Translations under genes and position numbers: made by a program
In this document: one piece after another, positions 20,504 through 31,588 of the stretch
Layout: the number at the start of each line of letters is the position of its first letter
Numbering within the stretch: the first letter of the stretch is position 1
The notes under the pieces: model-generated
Told to the model about the DNA's origin: nothing
The model's input: only the letters and a program-made list of their open reading frames with translations
The model's database searches: none
Source of the DNA: Natrinema sp031626495
GTDB taxonomy: Archaea > Halobacteriota > Halobacteria > Halobacteriales > Natrialbaceae
Reading direction: 5' to 3'
Length of the DNA stretch: 64,000 bases
NCBI RefSeq assembly: GCF_031626495.1
Contig: NZ_JAMQOJ010000009.1
Coordinates: forward strand, 62,001 to 126,000

Positions 20504-21232
20504 ATGCTCGACAGCAAGACTGCAATAGTCACCGGCGGAACGAGTGGGATTGGGCGCGCTATCGCAGAGAAGTATCTCGATTGGGGCGCAAACGTGGTTA
20601 TCGCAGGTCGCCGGGAAGACGTCGGACAAGAAACTGCAACGGATCTTGGCTGTACGTTCTTCCAGTGTGATGTCGCTAACTACGAACAGGTGGACGATCT
20701 CGTGGAATCCACTGTCGATAACTACGGTAGTCTTGACGTCATCGTCAACAACGCTGGTATCGGTCAGGCCGCCCCTCTCGGTGAAATGTCTGTCGACGAT
20801 TGGCAACAGGTACTACAAGTCAACCTCGATGGCGTCATGTACGGATCGAAGGCAGCGTTGCCGCATCTCGTTGAGTCAGACGGGTCGATTGTGAACGTCG
20901 CATCCATCTTCGGCCTGGTCGGAGGGCCCGGCGCACCAGCCTATTCTGCTGCGAAAGGCGGTGTTGTGAACCTGACTCGAACCATTGCTATCGACTATGC
21001 GAGTGACGGTGTCCGGGCCAATGTAATCTGTCCAGGATTCGTCGAGACCGCGATGGTTGAGGAGTATCTCGGTCAGGAGCAGTTCTACGATTTTGTTCGG
21101 GGTGAAACGCCGATAGGGCGAGTCGCCCAACCCGATGAAATCGGTGGTATCGCCGCGTTTCTCGCGTCTGATGAAGCATCTTACATTACGGGCGCTGCAA
21201 TTCCTGTCGACGGTGGATGGACGGCTCACTAA
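20504..21232 (+). CDS. Short-chain dehydrogenase/reductase, copy 1
   Basis: A 242-residue classical SDR. It has the cofactor motif TGGTSGIGRAIAE at residues ~8-20, the NNAG motif, the catalytic Ser in VNVASIFGLVGGPGAPAYSA with YSAAK (Tyr and Lys) following, and the closing ITGAAIPVDGGWTAH typical of FabG-like enzymes. The ATG at 20504 is required to place the Rossmann motif near the N-terminus. Its 3' end overlaps the converging TRASH/ATPase gene by 47 bases. A close paralogue is at 61481-62209. The substrate is unknown. Confidence 0.87.
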   Translation: MLDSKTAIVTGGTSGIGRAIAEKYLDWGANVVIAGRREDVGQETATDLGCTFFQCDVANYEQVDDLVESTVDNYGSLDVIVNNAGIGQAAPLGEMSVDDWQQVLQVNLDGVMYGSKAALPHLVESDGSIVNVASIFGLVGGPGAPAYSAAKGGVVNLTRTIAIDYASDGVRANVICPGFVETAMVEEYLGQEQFYDFVRGETPIGRVAQPDEIGGIAAFLASDEASYITGAAIPVDGGWTAH

Positions 21233-22223
21233 TGGGGGATGGGATCGACGGAGTCATTTCATCGTTTGGGTTGAGTAAGACCATCCCACGTTGGGGTTCA
21301 TATTCAAATGGGATCCATTGAGGGGAGGTCATTGCACCTTGCATCTGTGGGATGCAGACCTGCTTTTGGAAATGGGGAGATGAGGGGGTTTGCCAGAGAG
21401 ATAGTTCGATGAGACCATCGAAGAGATACGCCATACTGTGGGGAAACTCATCGTCGACGGTTGTAGACGCACCACCGAACACGGGGACGAACCGCCCTTT
21501 TGAGAGGTCGGCGCGAATATCCTTCACGAACGTGTGTGCGTGAACGGATTGCGTGAGAGTTCCGAGCTCATAGAGTGAATCAATCAGTACGATACCCTGT
21601 CCTCGCATTTCTAAATCTTCGGCGATGGAGTCAATCCGTGAGTGCACCCCCTCCATAGTGTTGAGGTCTGATAGACGTGTCGTCGTACTATTGACAACCT
21701 TGTACAGGTAGCTATTCCAGTCCGTGAACCGGCTCACAGTCCGGTCGTATGCAGAGACTCGGTACGTGAAGCAATCAACGATACGGAGGAGACCGGCTTC
21801 GAGATACGGGATTACGTTCCACTCGAGAGTGAGTAACTGTTGAACGACAGAAATTGGAGGTTCCTGGAACGTCACAACGATAGCTGGCTCGTCCCGTCTA
21901 AGCGTTCGCCAGATGAGTTCCGCAGCAAGTGCCTCCCACCGAGATCCGGGCGCATTCGTGACTAAAACGCATGCGTTTCGGGGGAGCGATTCCGGTAGCT
22001 GGGTATCGAGTCCGGCGACTCCTGTTTTTACTCGTTCCAATCCGTGATAAACTGGCTCACTAGACTGATGATCGAGATAGGCATCGCGGCACATCCTCGA
22101 ACAAAAGGCATGCGTTGTCCCGTCGACCTCTTCGATAATCGGGGGCATGGGGAACGGAAGGCCACAGTGGTTGCAGCGCTGATCGAGCGGGTTTGAGGCC
22201 ATCGTTTGTCTCGAGAGCTTCAT
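21186..22223 (-). CDS. TRASH-domain protein fused to RecA/KaiC-like ATPase domain
   Basis: A 345-residue protein. The N-terminus is a TRASH/YHS-type treble clef: RCNHCGLPFP, then HAFCSRMCRDAY. The remaining ~280 residues resemble archaeal RecA/KaiC-like proteins, with RVKTGVAGLDTQLPESLPRN, a region VLVTNAPGSRWEAL where Walker A is expected, and a Walker B strand GQGIVLIDSLYEL. The Walker A Lys-Ser/Thr is absent, so ATP hydrolysis is doubtful. It may be a metal-responsive signalling protein. The ATG at 22202 (ASNPLDQ) is an alternative start. The gene overlaps the SDR tail-to-tail. Confidence 0.7.
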   Translation of the reverse strand: MKLSRQTMASNPLDQRCNHCGLPFPMPPIIEEVDGTTHAFCSRMCRDAYLDHQSSEPVYHGLERVKTGVAGLDTQLPESLPRNACVLVTNAPGSRWEALAAELIWRTLRRDEPAIVVTFQEPPISVVQQLLTLEWNVIPYLEAGLLRIVDCFTYRVSAYDRTVSRFTDWNSYLYKVVNSTTTRLSDLNTMEGVHSRIDSIAEDLEMRGQGIVLIDSLYELGTLTQSVHAHTFVKDIRADLSKGRFVPVFGGASTTVDDEFPHSMAYLFDGLIELSLWQTPSSPHFQKQVCIPQMQGAMTSPQWIPFEYEPQRGMVLLNPNDEMTPSIPSPISEPSIHRRQELQRP

Positions 22224-22305
22224 GCTGTAATACTAGGCGTACACCCTGATGTCCTTTCTTGTCTCCTAGGTAATAGTAGGTAGTAGACCCGACGATCTGA
22301 CGTTA

Positions 22306-23568
22306 TTATTGGCGGTCAAGCCAATCCGTTAAGTCACGAATTGGGACCGACAGATAGGCTGCCCCCCACGTCGCAACTATCAGACCACCGATGATGTCGA
22401 AGACGATGTCGAGTACGGTGTCTGTGACCCCGTATTGGATGAGAACACCGTCAAATCCGACGAGTATGGCTAAATGACCTGCGAGAAACTCAATCACCTC
22501 CCAGAACACACCGGCAGCAACGACAAACAGGAGAACAAAGATGGCAAGTAGCCGCGGTGGGATTGAGACTTCGCTTGAATAGATACTGACAGCCCGTACC
22601 GTTGTGTATCCGACAGCTGCGACGACCGACGCAGAGAGTGCGTGCGCGACGTTGTCCCACCACCAGACCGTCTGATACGGTCCGAGTGCTCCAACGGCGT
22701 GGACAAAGACTGCAGCTGTAATCCAGAGTACTAAACCCGAGTCCATCGACAGGTGATAGTCACGTTCAAGAACCGCCGGTAACTGCGTCACAAAAAATGC
22801 AAGGCTGCTGTTGACAATAACACTCAGATCACCCTGGCTGAGCCCAATCACGAAGAACCCGGCGAGTGATAACTGGAGGATGCGGACGACTTGATGTTCA
22901 CGCTGCTTGGAGATGCCAATACGGTCTCGGAACTTTACGGAAGGATAAGCTGGCGCGACTGGCTGGTCTCGAAGATCAAATCCTGGGCAACACCGGTGAT
23001 GGACGGTACTGGTTCGGCGGAAGTAGTACGTGAATAGGATTCCAGCGCCGAAACCTGCAATCGTCGCCCCGGTAAAGTGAATCATGAGTATCCGGAGGTT
23101 CGGGATGAGCTGCGTTCCGAGAATTACGTCAGATACCCACTGAACGACCGCCCAGAGCCCAGCCGTCGCGAGCGTGGTGACGATTACGAATGCGACGGCG
23201 AACCAGTCAGTCATCCGGACTGGCGTGAATACATGTAACTCCACAGCGACGATAAGTGCAAGTGCCGCAATCGCAACATGGGATGCGAGCAGCTGTGTCA
23301 TTCCTCCTGAGGCGAGAACTCGGCCGGCAAGCGGAAACGTTACGAGGGCGAGTACTTCCCACGGCAGCATAACACGCCCGGCTCGAAACGTGGCTGGGGG
23401 GACCAAGGCAATGGCAATGATCGCTAGCGCAAACCCTGCCCACAAGAGATCTCCAACCACTACGGAAACCGCAGCAATAGACCCAACACCGAACAACAGT
23501 AACCAAGCGACTGTCGCATTTGCGCGAGCGCTTCGGAGAAAACTACCTAATCCCCCGGTTAGATCCAT
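22306..23568 (-). CDS. Large membrane protein with YjdF/DUF2238-like C-terminal part
   Basis: A 420-residue protein with about ten membrane helices. The last ~150 residues have the pattern WWWDNVAHALSASVVAA, then GVFWEVIEFLAGHLAILVGF, then GVTDTVLDIVFDIIGGLIVA. Conserved Asn, His, Glu and Asp sit inside helices, as in YjdF/DUF2238 membrane proteins. The N-terminal half is hydrophobic without a recognisable family. Nothing in the sequence tells its substrate. It lies between the TRASH/ATPase gene and the truncated methyltransferase, all on the minus strand. Confidence 0.6.
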   Translation of the reverse strand: MDLTGGLGSFLRSARANATVAWLLLFGVGSIAAVSVVVGDLLWAGFALAIIAIALVPPATFRAGRVMLPWEVLALVTFPLAGRVLASGGMTQLLASHVAIAALALIVAVELHVFTPVRMTDWFAVAFVIVTTLATAGLWAVVQWVSDVILGTQLIPNLRILMIHFTGATIAGFGAGILFTYYFRRTSTVHHRCCPGFDLRDQPVAPAYPSVKFRDRIGISKQREHQVVRILQLSLAGFFVIGLSQGDLSVIVNSSLAFFVTQLPAVLERDYHLSMDSGLVLWITAAVFVHAVGALGPYQTVWWWDNVAHALSASVVAAVGYTTVRAVSIYSSEVSIPPRLLAIFVLLFVVAAGVFWEVIEFLAGHLAILVGFDGVLIQYGVTDTVLDIVFDIIGGLIVATWGAAYLSVPIRDLTDWLDRQ

Positions 23569-23603
23569 ATGTGTCGTATTTGCTGTACGCTCGGGAGTCC
23601 CTT

Positions 23604-23873
23604 CTATCTGGCCTGTAGAACTTCGCCTCTATGCGCGTTCACCGAGAAGCAGTGTGGACCTAGCTGATTGAGTCCGAAAAATCGGACTAGCAGATAGATC
23701 GTGAGCGAAAATCCGTACATCTCCGCATACAACGCGATGATAAACGCTTGCACCACACCTGCCCCGACCCACTCGCGCCAGCTATCAGGGGAGAAATATA
23801 GATAAATTAACCAATAAATAACGACAATAACGATTAGCGCCCATCCCCCGGCTGTAGGGTCGGTAATAGACAA
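23604..23873 (-). pseudogene. Truncated PEMT/ICMT-like methyltransferase (copy 2)
   Basis: The first ~65 residues closely match the methyltransferase at 16478-17176: SPDSWREWVGAGVVQAFIIA and LYAEMYGFSLTIYLLVRFFG. After FFG the similarity stops and an unrelated tail (LNQLGPHCFSVNAHRGEVLQ) leads to a stop. The catalytic HPxY region is missing, so the product cannot be active. With the following DoxX gene it is the second copy of a duplicated two-gene unit. The break marks the edge of the duplication or a later deletion. Confidence 0.8.
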
Positions 23874-23939
23874 ATCGACCGCCGACGCCCTACCAATATT
23901 CCGAGTCAGTCTATAGATTTCTCCACCGGATACAATAAC

Positions 23940-24494
23940 TTATCCGAGAAGGTAACGGGCCCAGGGATACCGTTCTACAAGTGGAACGCCCCCTACCTCG
24001 TACTGTTCGATATACGCGTCAAGGCCAAGTATCCGACCTGCACCGAACGCTGCAACTGAAAGGAAGACAAGCATATACGCGAAATCGCCGTTAATGTAGC
24101 CGTGCGCGATGTCCCAGTTCCCGAAGTAAAATAAGAGCATCATGAACGCTCCCCAGAACGCGGCGAATCGGGTGAGAGCGCCGAATAACAGCCCAAGGCC
24201 GATTAACACCTCACCCCACGGCACTGCAATATTCACGAACTCAACGAACCACGGCGTGTTCCCCATCGCGACGAACAGATCTGCGAGTGGACTCCCATTG
24301 TTCGGGACAGCCCCCGTTAGATAGCCTCCAGCGCTGAACTCGCCAGAGAGAACTTTATCTACACCACTCTGGAAGAACGCGATCCCCATCATCAGTCGTA
24401 GTGCAAGGATGAACCAGACGCTCAGGGTGTGAAGCTTCCCGCTCGCCGTAAATCCGCCAATTGAGCTTTGTAGTTGGACTTCTTGTGATGACAT
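23940..24494 (-). CDS. DoxX-family membrane protein, copy 2
   Basis: A 184-residue protein nearly identical to copy 1 (17210-17764), with the same RLMMGIAFFQSGVDKVLSGE, NIAVPWGEVLIGLGLLFGAL and FYFGNWDIAHGYINGDFAYM stretches and four membrane helices. The start at 24494 (SSQEVQLQ) aligns with copy 1. A TATA element (TTTATATAATT on the minus strand, about 24515-24525) sits ~25 bases upstream, giving a leaderless transcript. High similarity with scattered silent changes indicates a fairly recent duplication. Confidence 0.85.
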   Translation of the reverse strand: MSSQEVQLQSSIGGFTASGKLHTLSVWFILALRLMMGIAFFQSGVDKVLSGEFSAGGYLTGAVPNNGSPLADLFVAMGNTPWFVEFVNIAVPWGEVLIGLGLLFGALTRFAAFWGAFMMLLFYFGNWDIAHGYINGDFAYMLVFLSVAAFGAGRILGLDAYIEQYEVGGVPLVERYPWARYLLG

Positions 24495-24654
24495 ACTGTA
24501 GACTGATTTGTGGGAATTATATAAAGATGCGTCTCCCCGCCGATTCACGTGAGGATGTGCCATTGTTTTTGGAGTAGGAGCCGGCGTCGTAGTGTATCAC
24601 ATCCGGCAATCCTCGAGCTGTCTCGAGTTCGAGCGGAGAAACGGGGAAGTGCCC

Positions 24655-27432
<2,778 letters not shown>

Positions 27433-27533
27433 GATGTGAGCTACGCTCACCCAGCCCTTGAATTGTTGGCTCCGAACAATCGGAAGAGCCAGTCACTGCA
27501 CACACTTCATCCAGGTGTCGCGGAGGGCTTCGA

Positions 27534-28268
27534 TCACAGAATCCGGTTAAGTGCCTCCGATATCGAGTGGACTCTGACGATATGGAGCCCCGAAACAGCT
27601 ACTTCTGTCGGTTCGTCTGCCGGGATGACCAGCACCTGTGCATCGAGTGCTCGTGCTGCACGGGCTTTCGTCTCGATCTCCCCAACGGGAAGCAACGCTC
27701 CCTCGTCGTCGACGATTCCCGTGATGAGCGTCTCCGGTGTGAGTGACTGCTGGCGGAGGCTGGCGACGAGGGTGACCGTGAGTCCTGCTTCCCAACTCTT
27801 CCCGCGAAGCGCGAGCACACTGTCCGTGGGAGAATCGAACGTGACGTGCGTCGCCGTTCCGGCAAGCGAGCTGTCGGTGAGCCGCGTGGCCGTCGCAATC
27901 GCTTCACGGAGCGCGAGCTGGAGATCGTGGCGGACTTCGATCCCATTCAGGTTCACGAACAACTCGCCCTCTCCGTCCGTGAACTCGAATGTCACCGGGA
28001 CCATGAGGCCGCTATCGGAGCCGTCGACTGCTGGGAGATAGTACCGTGTTGTTTCGGGAAGTGTGGCCCCACCAGCGAGTGTCGCCAGCGACTGAAATCC
28101 CTCCCCCGCTCGCGTGAGACCGAAAACCGCACCGGCACCCCCAACGCTCCCCAGGCCGAGTCCGGCAAGAAACGCCCGACGCGACAGAACTCTCTCTTCA
28201 ATCCGGCCGATTACGTCGTGCTCCCTATCAGCCGACCGAGAGACGGAAGCAGGTTCGTCGGGTGGCAT
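27534..28268 (-). CDS. Exported Lon-like (S16) serine protease domain
   Basis: A 244-residue protein. Residues ~22-60 carry a twin-arginine-type signal (LSRRAFLAGLGLGSVGGAG) that either exports or anchors it. The last ~130 residues resemble the proteolytic domain of Lon: an expected nucleophile Ser in LRGKSWEAGLTVTLVASL, then LITGIVDDEGALLPVGEIET, KARAARALDAQVLVIP with the likely catalytic Lys. No ATPase domain is present. The ATG at 28268 is chosen because it gives the signal near the N-terminus. The gene is divergent from the PrsW-like gene 121 bases away. Confidence 0.6.
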   Translation of the reverse strand: MPPDEPASVSRSADREHDVIGRIEERVLSRRAFLAGLGLGSVGGAGAVFGLTRAGEGFQSLATLAGGATLPETTRYYLPAVDGSDSGLMVPVTFEFTDGEGELFVNLNGIEVRHDLQLALREAIATATRLTDSSLAGTATHVTFDSPTDSVLALRGKSWEAGLTVTLVASLRQQSLTPETLITGIVDDEGALLPVGEIETKARAARALDAQVLVIPADEPTEVAVSGLHIVRVHSISEALNRIL

Positions 28269-28389
28269 AGCAGTATGGTGAGCGGCTACGGTTAGTATTC
28301 GTGTGAGTGAGTAACATGTGGAGGGTAATAAAAGCTCTTTGCAGTGCGGGCTTCGAACGGGTACGCCTATTTTGACTGCACTCTCACGT

Positions 28390-28947
28390 ATGAAACGGTC
28401 GTTGTCACCCATGCCGTCACACTACCGGTCACTGGTGGGATTGACTGTCGTAAGTAGCGTCGTGACCGGTATCGGAGTGTGGAGTGCCTCTCAGTTCGAA
28501 CTCGCCCTACTTCAGATGACGACCGCGGCCACGTGGACACTTCTGGTCGGGCTCATCGAGGAGGCGTTCGTCCGTCTCATCCCCCTTATACTCGTTTTCT
28601 ACGGCTGGAGCTACTGGCAAGGCCAACTCCTCTCGAAAACCGAGGGACTACTCGCAACCGTGGCCTCCGGTCTGACGGTCGCCTTCCTCGAACTGTTGCT
28701 CAAACTCGAATACCTGTCACGTCTCGAGGCGACAGCCCAGTTCGACTCGCTCGTGCTCCCGCTGCTGTTCGTTCACCTGCCGTTCGCACTCCTTGCCGGA
28801 CGGTTCGCGTACGCGCTCGGCGAGCGGATTCACGGTACCGACGAGATCGGCTTCCCGTCGCTCTCGCGACGAACTCTAGCGGTACTCATTCTTGGATATC
28901 TCGGCCTCGCGGTACTCCATATCGGGTACAACCTACTCGTACGGTAG
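28390..28947 (+). CDS. PrsW-like intramembrane protease family protein
   Basis: A 185-residue protein with five to six membrane helices. The motif GLIEEAFVRLIPLILVF near residue 50 has the paired Glu of PrsW/CPBP-type membrane peptidases, with Arg in place of Lys. His-containing segments (LFVHLPFALLAGRFAYALGE; LHIGYNLLV) follow. This family cleaves within membranes, but some members have lost activity, so catalysis is uncertain. It is divergent from the Lon-like gene, hinting at a shared proteolytic role. Confidence 0.5.
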   Translation: MKRSLSPMPSHYRSLVGLTVVSSVVTGIGVWSASQFELALLQMTTAATWTLLVGLIEEAFVRLIPLILVFYGWSYWQGQLLSKTEGLLATVASGLTVAFLELLLKLEYLSRLEATAQFDSLVLPLLFVHLPFALLAGRFAYALGERIHGTDEIGFPSLSRRTLAVLILGYLGLAVLHIGYNLLVR

Positions 28948-28982
28948 GAGGAGACGCGCTGCTGAAAAACTTCCAGGAGTGA

Positions 28983-29615
28983 TTAGTGGTCGTCGCCGAG
29001 GGCTGTCCGACTCATCCCGTTCAGTTCTTCGAGCTTCTCGCGGACCCGATCGGGCTTGTCGGCCGGCGGATCCTCGAGGGCGACCTGCTCGTGAGGATCC
29101 GGTTCACCGACGATGACACTCCCGATCATCCCGAGGCTCTCGTGGGGCGTGCAGTAGTAGTGGTAGACCCCCTCGGTTTCGAACGTGTGTTCGAACGTTG
29201 CCCCCTGTTCAGAGACGATGCCACTGTCCCAAGACGCCGCTCCGTCGGGAACGAGCTGGGGCTGGTCGTTGTCGGAGTGGTACGCGGTCGTCGAGTGACT
29301 CCCGCTCTCGTTGTGCCAGGTCACGGTCCCACCGACGTTCACCCGCACGACGTGAGGCTCGAAGTGGTAGCCCCCGTCTTGGGTGAGCATATTCACCTCG
29401 GCCGTATCGGATGGCGCCCCGACCGCTTCGTCGTGACTATCCTCGTCGTCACTGTGACCAGATTCCGTAGAGGTCTCGTCGTGGCCACTCTCAGTCGGTG
29501 ATCCGTTTGCCGCCCCGTCGTCGTTGTTCTGTGTCCCGGTGCAACCGGCGAGGCCAACGACTGCCGCACCGCCAGTCAGCTGGAGCATCCGTCGACGCGT
29601 GAGTGAGTCGGTCAT
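28983..29615 (-). CDS. Halocyanin-like blue copper lipoprotein
   Basis: A 210-residue protein. The twin-arginine signal and lipobox lie together in RRRMLQLTGGAAVVGLAGC, so the mature protein is a membrane-anchored lipoprotein outside the cell. An acidic, His-containing linker of ~50 residues follows. The cupredoxin domain has the copper ligands His in GSHSTTAYH and Cys, His and Met in YYCTPHESLGM. It should carry electrons or bind copper at the surface. The ATG at 29615 fixes the signal. A divergent regulator with an operator-like palindrome lies between them. Confidence 0.88.
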   Translation of the reverse strand: MTDSLTRRRMLQLTGGAAVVGLAGCTGTQNNDDGAANGSPTESGHDETSTESGHSDDEDSHDEAVGAPSDTAEVNMLTQDGGYHFEPHVVRVNVGGTVTWHNESGSHSTTAYHSDNDQPQLVPDGAASWDSGIVSEQGATFEHTFETEGVYHYYCTPHESLGMIGSVIVGEPDPHEQVALEDPPADKPDRVREKLEELNGMSRTALGDDH

Positions 29616-29672
29616 GACATCGGCCACCTTACATTTGAACATACACACTCGGGGGATATAGTTCGGAAAGCA

Positions 29673-29693
29673 GATTTGCTGGGTCAGCAAATC
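29673..29693. promoter_or_regulatory. Perfect palindrome, probable operator of the winged-helix regulator
   Basis: Two exact 9-base arms, GATTTGCTG and CAGCAAATC, are separated by the spacer GGT. The palindrome sits 8 bases upstream of a TATA box (TTTATATA, 29702-29709), and the regulator GTG start at 29732 is ~25 bases further on. That placement fits a BRE/TATA-proximal activator or repressor site. The halocyanin start (29615) is 58 bases away on the other side. Related motifs occur at 37414-37432 and 53756-53770. Confidence 0.65.
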
Positions 29694-29701
29694 GGCGTTT
29701 C

Positions 29702-29709
29702 TTTATATA
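29702..29709 (+). promoter_or_regulatory. TATA box for the winged-helix regulator, leaderless transcript
   Basis: The sequence TTTATATA lies 23-30 bases before the GTG at 29732, the usual TATA-to-start distance in haloarchaea, so transcription probably starts at the first codon. The paralogous regulator at 53365 has the same layout. Confidence 0.6.
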
Positions 29710-29731
29710 CCCGTTCACAACAACACGGACT

Positions 29732-30082
29732 GTGAGTGAGGAGCGAGACATCTCGGGGGTCCTCGAAATCCTTGACGACGACTACGCACGCGCCATCCTC
29801 GAGGCGACTCGCCGAAAACAGATGTCTGCGAAGGAACTCAGCGAAGTGTGCGATATGTCTGTCTCGACGGTTTCCAGACGGGTCAACACATTACTGGAGT
29901 ATGACCTGCTTATCGAGCGAACACATGTCGATCCAGACGGTCACCACTACAGCGAATATGAGGCCCGACTCAAACGCGTCGACATCCAACTCCTCGAGAC
30001 TGGCTTCGACGTTCGCATCGAACTCCGTGAAGACGCCGCCGACCGCTTTACGCGTATCTGGGACACAATGAGGAACGAATAA
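29732..30082 (+). CDS. ArsR/MarR-like winged-helix regulator, copy 1
   Basis: A 116-residue protein starting with GTG. Residues ~10-75 form a winged helix (YARAILEATRRKQMSAKELS, then DMSVSTVSRRVNTLLEYDLL). The wing contains THVDPDGHHYSEYEARLKRV. The tail is acidic. It is 3 bases upstream of a small membrane gene, so both are co-transcribed with the next one (30377-30652). A paralogue lies at 53365-53715. The palindrome at 29673 is the candidate autoregulatory site. The ligand is unknown. Confidence 0.7.
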   Translation: MSEERDISGVLEILDDDYARAILEATRRKQMSAKELSEVCDMSVSTVSRRVNTLLEYDLLIERTHVDPDGHHYSEYEARLKRVDIQLLETGFDVRIELREDAADRFTRIWDTMRNE

Positions 30083-30084
30083 CT

Positions 30085-30372
30085 ATGCACCCTGGACTCA
30101 TCGTCGCAAAGCTCGTTACAATGGTTCTGGGATTCCTGATCGCCTATCAGGCCTATCGAGGATATCGGCGTAGTAACAGCCAATCTATGCTGTACCTTGC
30201 GGTTGGTTTCGCCACCATCAGCTTCGGCGCGATCGTCGAAGGAATCTTGTTCGACGTGGTTGGCCTGACCTTCCGTGATGCGGGAACAGTGGCAACGGCC
30301 ATCGTCGCGATTGGTATGCTCACGATCCTGTACGCTCTGTACGGACGCGACTCGAAGAAATTGGAGGAGTAA
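30085..30372 (+). CDS. Small membrane protein (DUF7521-like), partner of the regulator
   Basis: A 95-residue protein with three hydrophobic segments. Its conserved pattern is LIAYQAYRGYRRSNSQSMLY, then ATISFGAIVEGILFDVVGLT, then ATAIVAIGMLTILYALYGRD. The protein at 53086-53361 is its paralogue and has the same place behind a paralogous regulator. It starts 3 bases after the regulator stop. A membrane sensor that talks to the regulator is plausible, but nothing in the sequence proves it. Confidence 0.65.
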   Translation: MHPGLIVAKLVTMVLGFLIAYQAYRGYRRSNSQSMLYLAVGFATISFGAIVEGILFDVVGLTFRDAGTVATAIVAIGMLTILYALYGRDSKKLEE

Positions 30373-30376
30373 GTGA

Positions 30377-30652
30377 ATGGTGGATACGACAACAGCTATT
30401 CTCCTAGTCGTCCGCACGCTCGTACTCGCACTCGGTATTCTGATCACGTACTACAGTTTCGAGGCGTATCGACGAACGGGGACGTACTATATGCGAAACG
30501 CTGCAATTGGCTTTGGAATCATCACACTCGGTGTGTTCATCGAAGGAGTACTGTTCGAGTTCGGGGGGCTCGATCTCGCTCTTGTCCACATCATCGAATC
30601 GGTCGCCATCGGTCTCGGATTCGTGGTCCTCCTCATCTCGCTTCGCCGGTAG
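30377..30652 (+). CDS. Second small membrane protein of the same family
   Basis: A 91-residue protein with three membrane segments (LVVRTLVLALGILITYYSFE; IGFGIITLGVFIEGVLFEFG; VAIGLGFVVLLISL). It is a shorter relative of the preceding gene and starts 5 bases after it. The conserved phrase 'GVFIEGVLFEF' parallels 'GAIVEGILFDV' in the upstream protein, with an acidic residue inside the helix. The two may form a heteromer. Confidence 0.65.
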   Translation: MVDTTTAILLVVRTLVLALGILITYYSFEAYRRTGTYYMRNAAIGFGIITLGVFIEGVLFEFGGLDLALVHIIESVAIGLGFVVLLISLRR

Positions 30653-30664
30653 CTCAAGTCGCGT

Positions 30665-31564
30665 CTATACTCCTCGAATAGTCAAAACCGGCTCATCCGA
30701 GTTCCAGAGAACCCGTTCGGTCACACTCCCGATGAGGCGTCGCGAAAGACCGGATCGTCCATGTGTTCCCATCACGATGAGATCGGTCTCGTGTTGATCG
30801 CAGTATTCCCCTATTGCCTGATGAGGAACGCCGTGGGTGATCTCAGCAGCAACTGAAATACCGTCGGCAGCTGCCCGGGACTGGACATCTTCTACGACAG
30901 CCTCTCCGTTTTGCTCCAGTACTTGTTGCAGTTCGTCCCACGTCCATCCCGGACGAGACGCGTAGGCACCTCTATCCACAACGTAGAGAGCATGAAGTGT
31001 TGCATCGTACGTCCGAGCCAAATCAAGAGCGTGCGTGACTGCCTCTCGTGCGGGCTTACTCCCGTCAGTCGGGACGAGAATATTCTCAAAGCCTCCCTGG
31101 ATCTCGGATTCTGATAGCTCCTGCTTCGCTTTGACACTGAGCACGGGGATATCGACAGTACGGACGATTCGGGTCGTTACACTGCCGAGCAGGACTCGGT
31201 CGAGGCCAGTATTTCCCCGTGTCCCCATACAAATCAGGTCGATCCCGGTGTCGGTGATGTAGGAGCGAATTTCTCGCGCAGGAATGCCACGGCGAACCTC
31301 AGTTACCGCTTCGAGGCCACGTTCTGCGGCTCGAGTTGCGATCTGCTGGGTGGCGGCATCGCCAGCGTCATACCACGTGTCCGGTAGCGTCTCCAGGTCG
31401 GGTTCCAACGCGGTCAGTTCCAGCCTCCGTTCGATCGGCGAACTGTCGACGACGTGGAGGGCGTGGACGGTTGCGTCGTATCGGCGAGCGAGGTCAAGTC
31501 CACACTGGATTGAAGGCTCGACGTTATCGCTTCCATCGGTCGGGATGAGGATATCGGTGTACAT
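30665..31564 (-). CDS. Tandem universal stress protein (two UspA domains)
   Basis: A 299-residue cytosolic protein with two UspA domains of ~145 residues. Domain one begins MYTDILIPTDGSDN and ends with MGTRGNTGLDRVLLGSVTTR. Domain two begins NILVPTDGSKPAREAV and ends with MGTHGRSGLSRRLIGSVTER. Both have the G-x2-G-x9-GS ATP-binding signature. It converges with the DUF7521-like genes and precedes the SRPBCC gene on the minus strand. Confidence 0.9.
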   Translation of the reverse strand: MYTDILIPTDGSDNVEPSIQCGLDLARRYDATVHALHVVDSSPIERRLELTALEPDLETLPDTWYDAGDAATQQIATRAAERGLEAVTEVRRGIPAREIRSYITDTGIDLICMGTRGNTGLDRVLLGSVTTRIVRTVDIPVLSVKAKQELSESEIQGGFENILVPTDGSKPAREAVTHALDLARTYDATLHALYVVDRGAYASRPGWTWDELQQVLEQNGEAVVEDVQSRAAADGISVAAEITHGVPHQAIGEYCDQHETDLIVMGTHGRSGLSRRLIGSVTERVLWNSDEPVLTIRGV

Positions 31565-31588
31565 AGTTGGATGTGTGCGTTGATGTTG

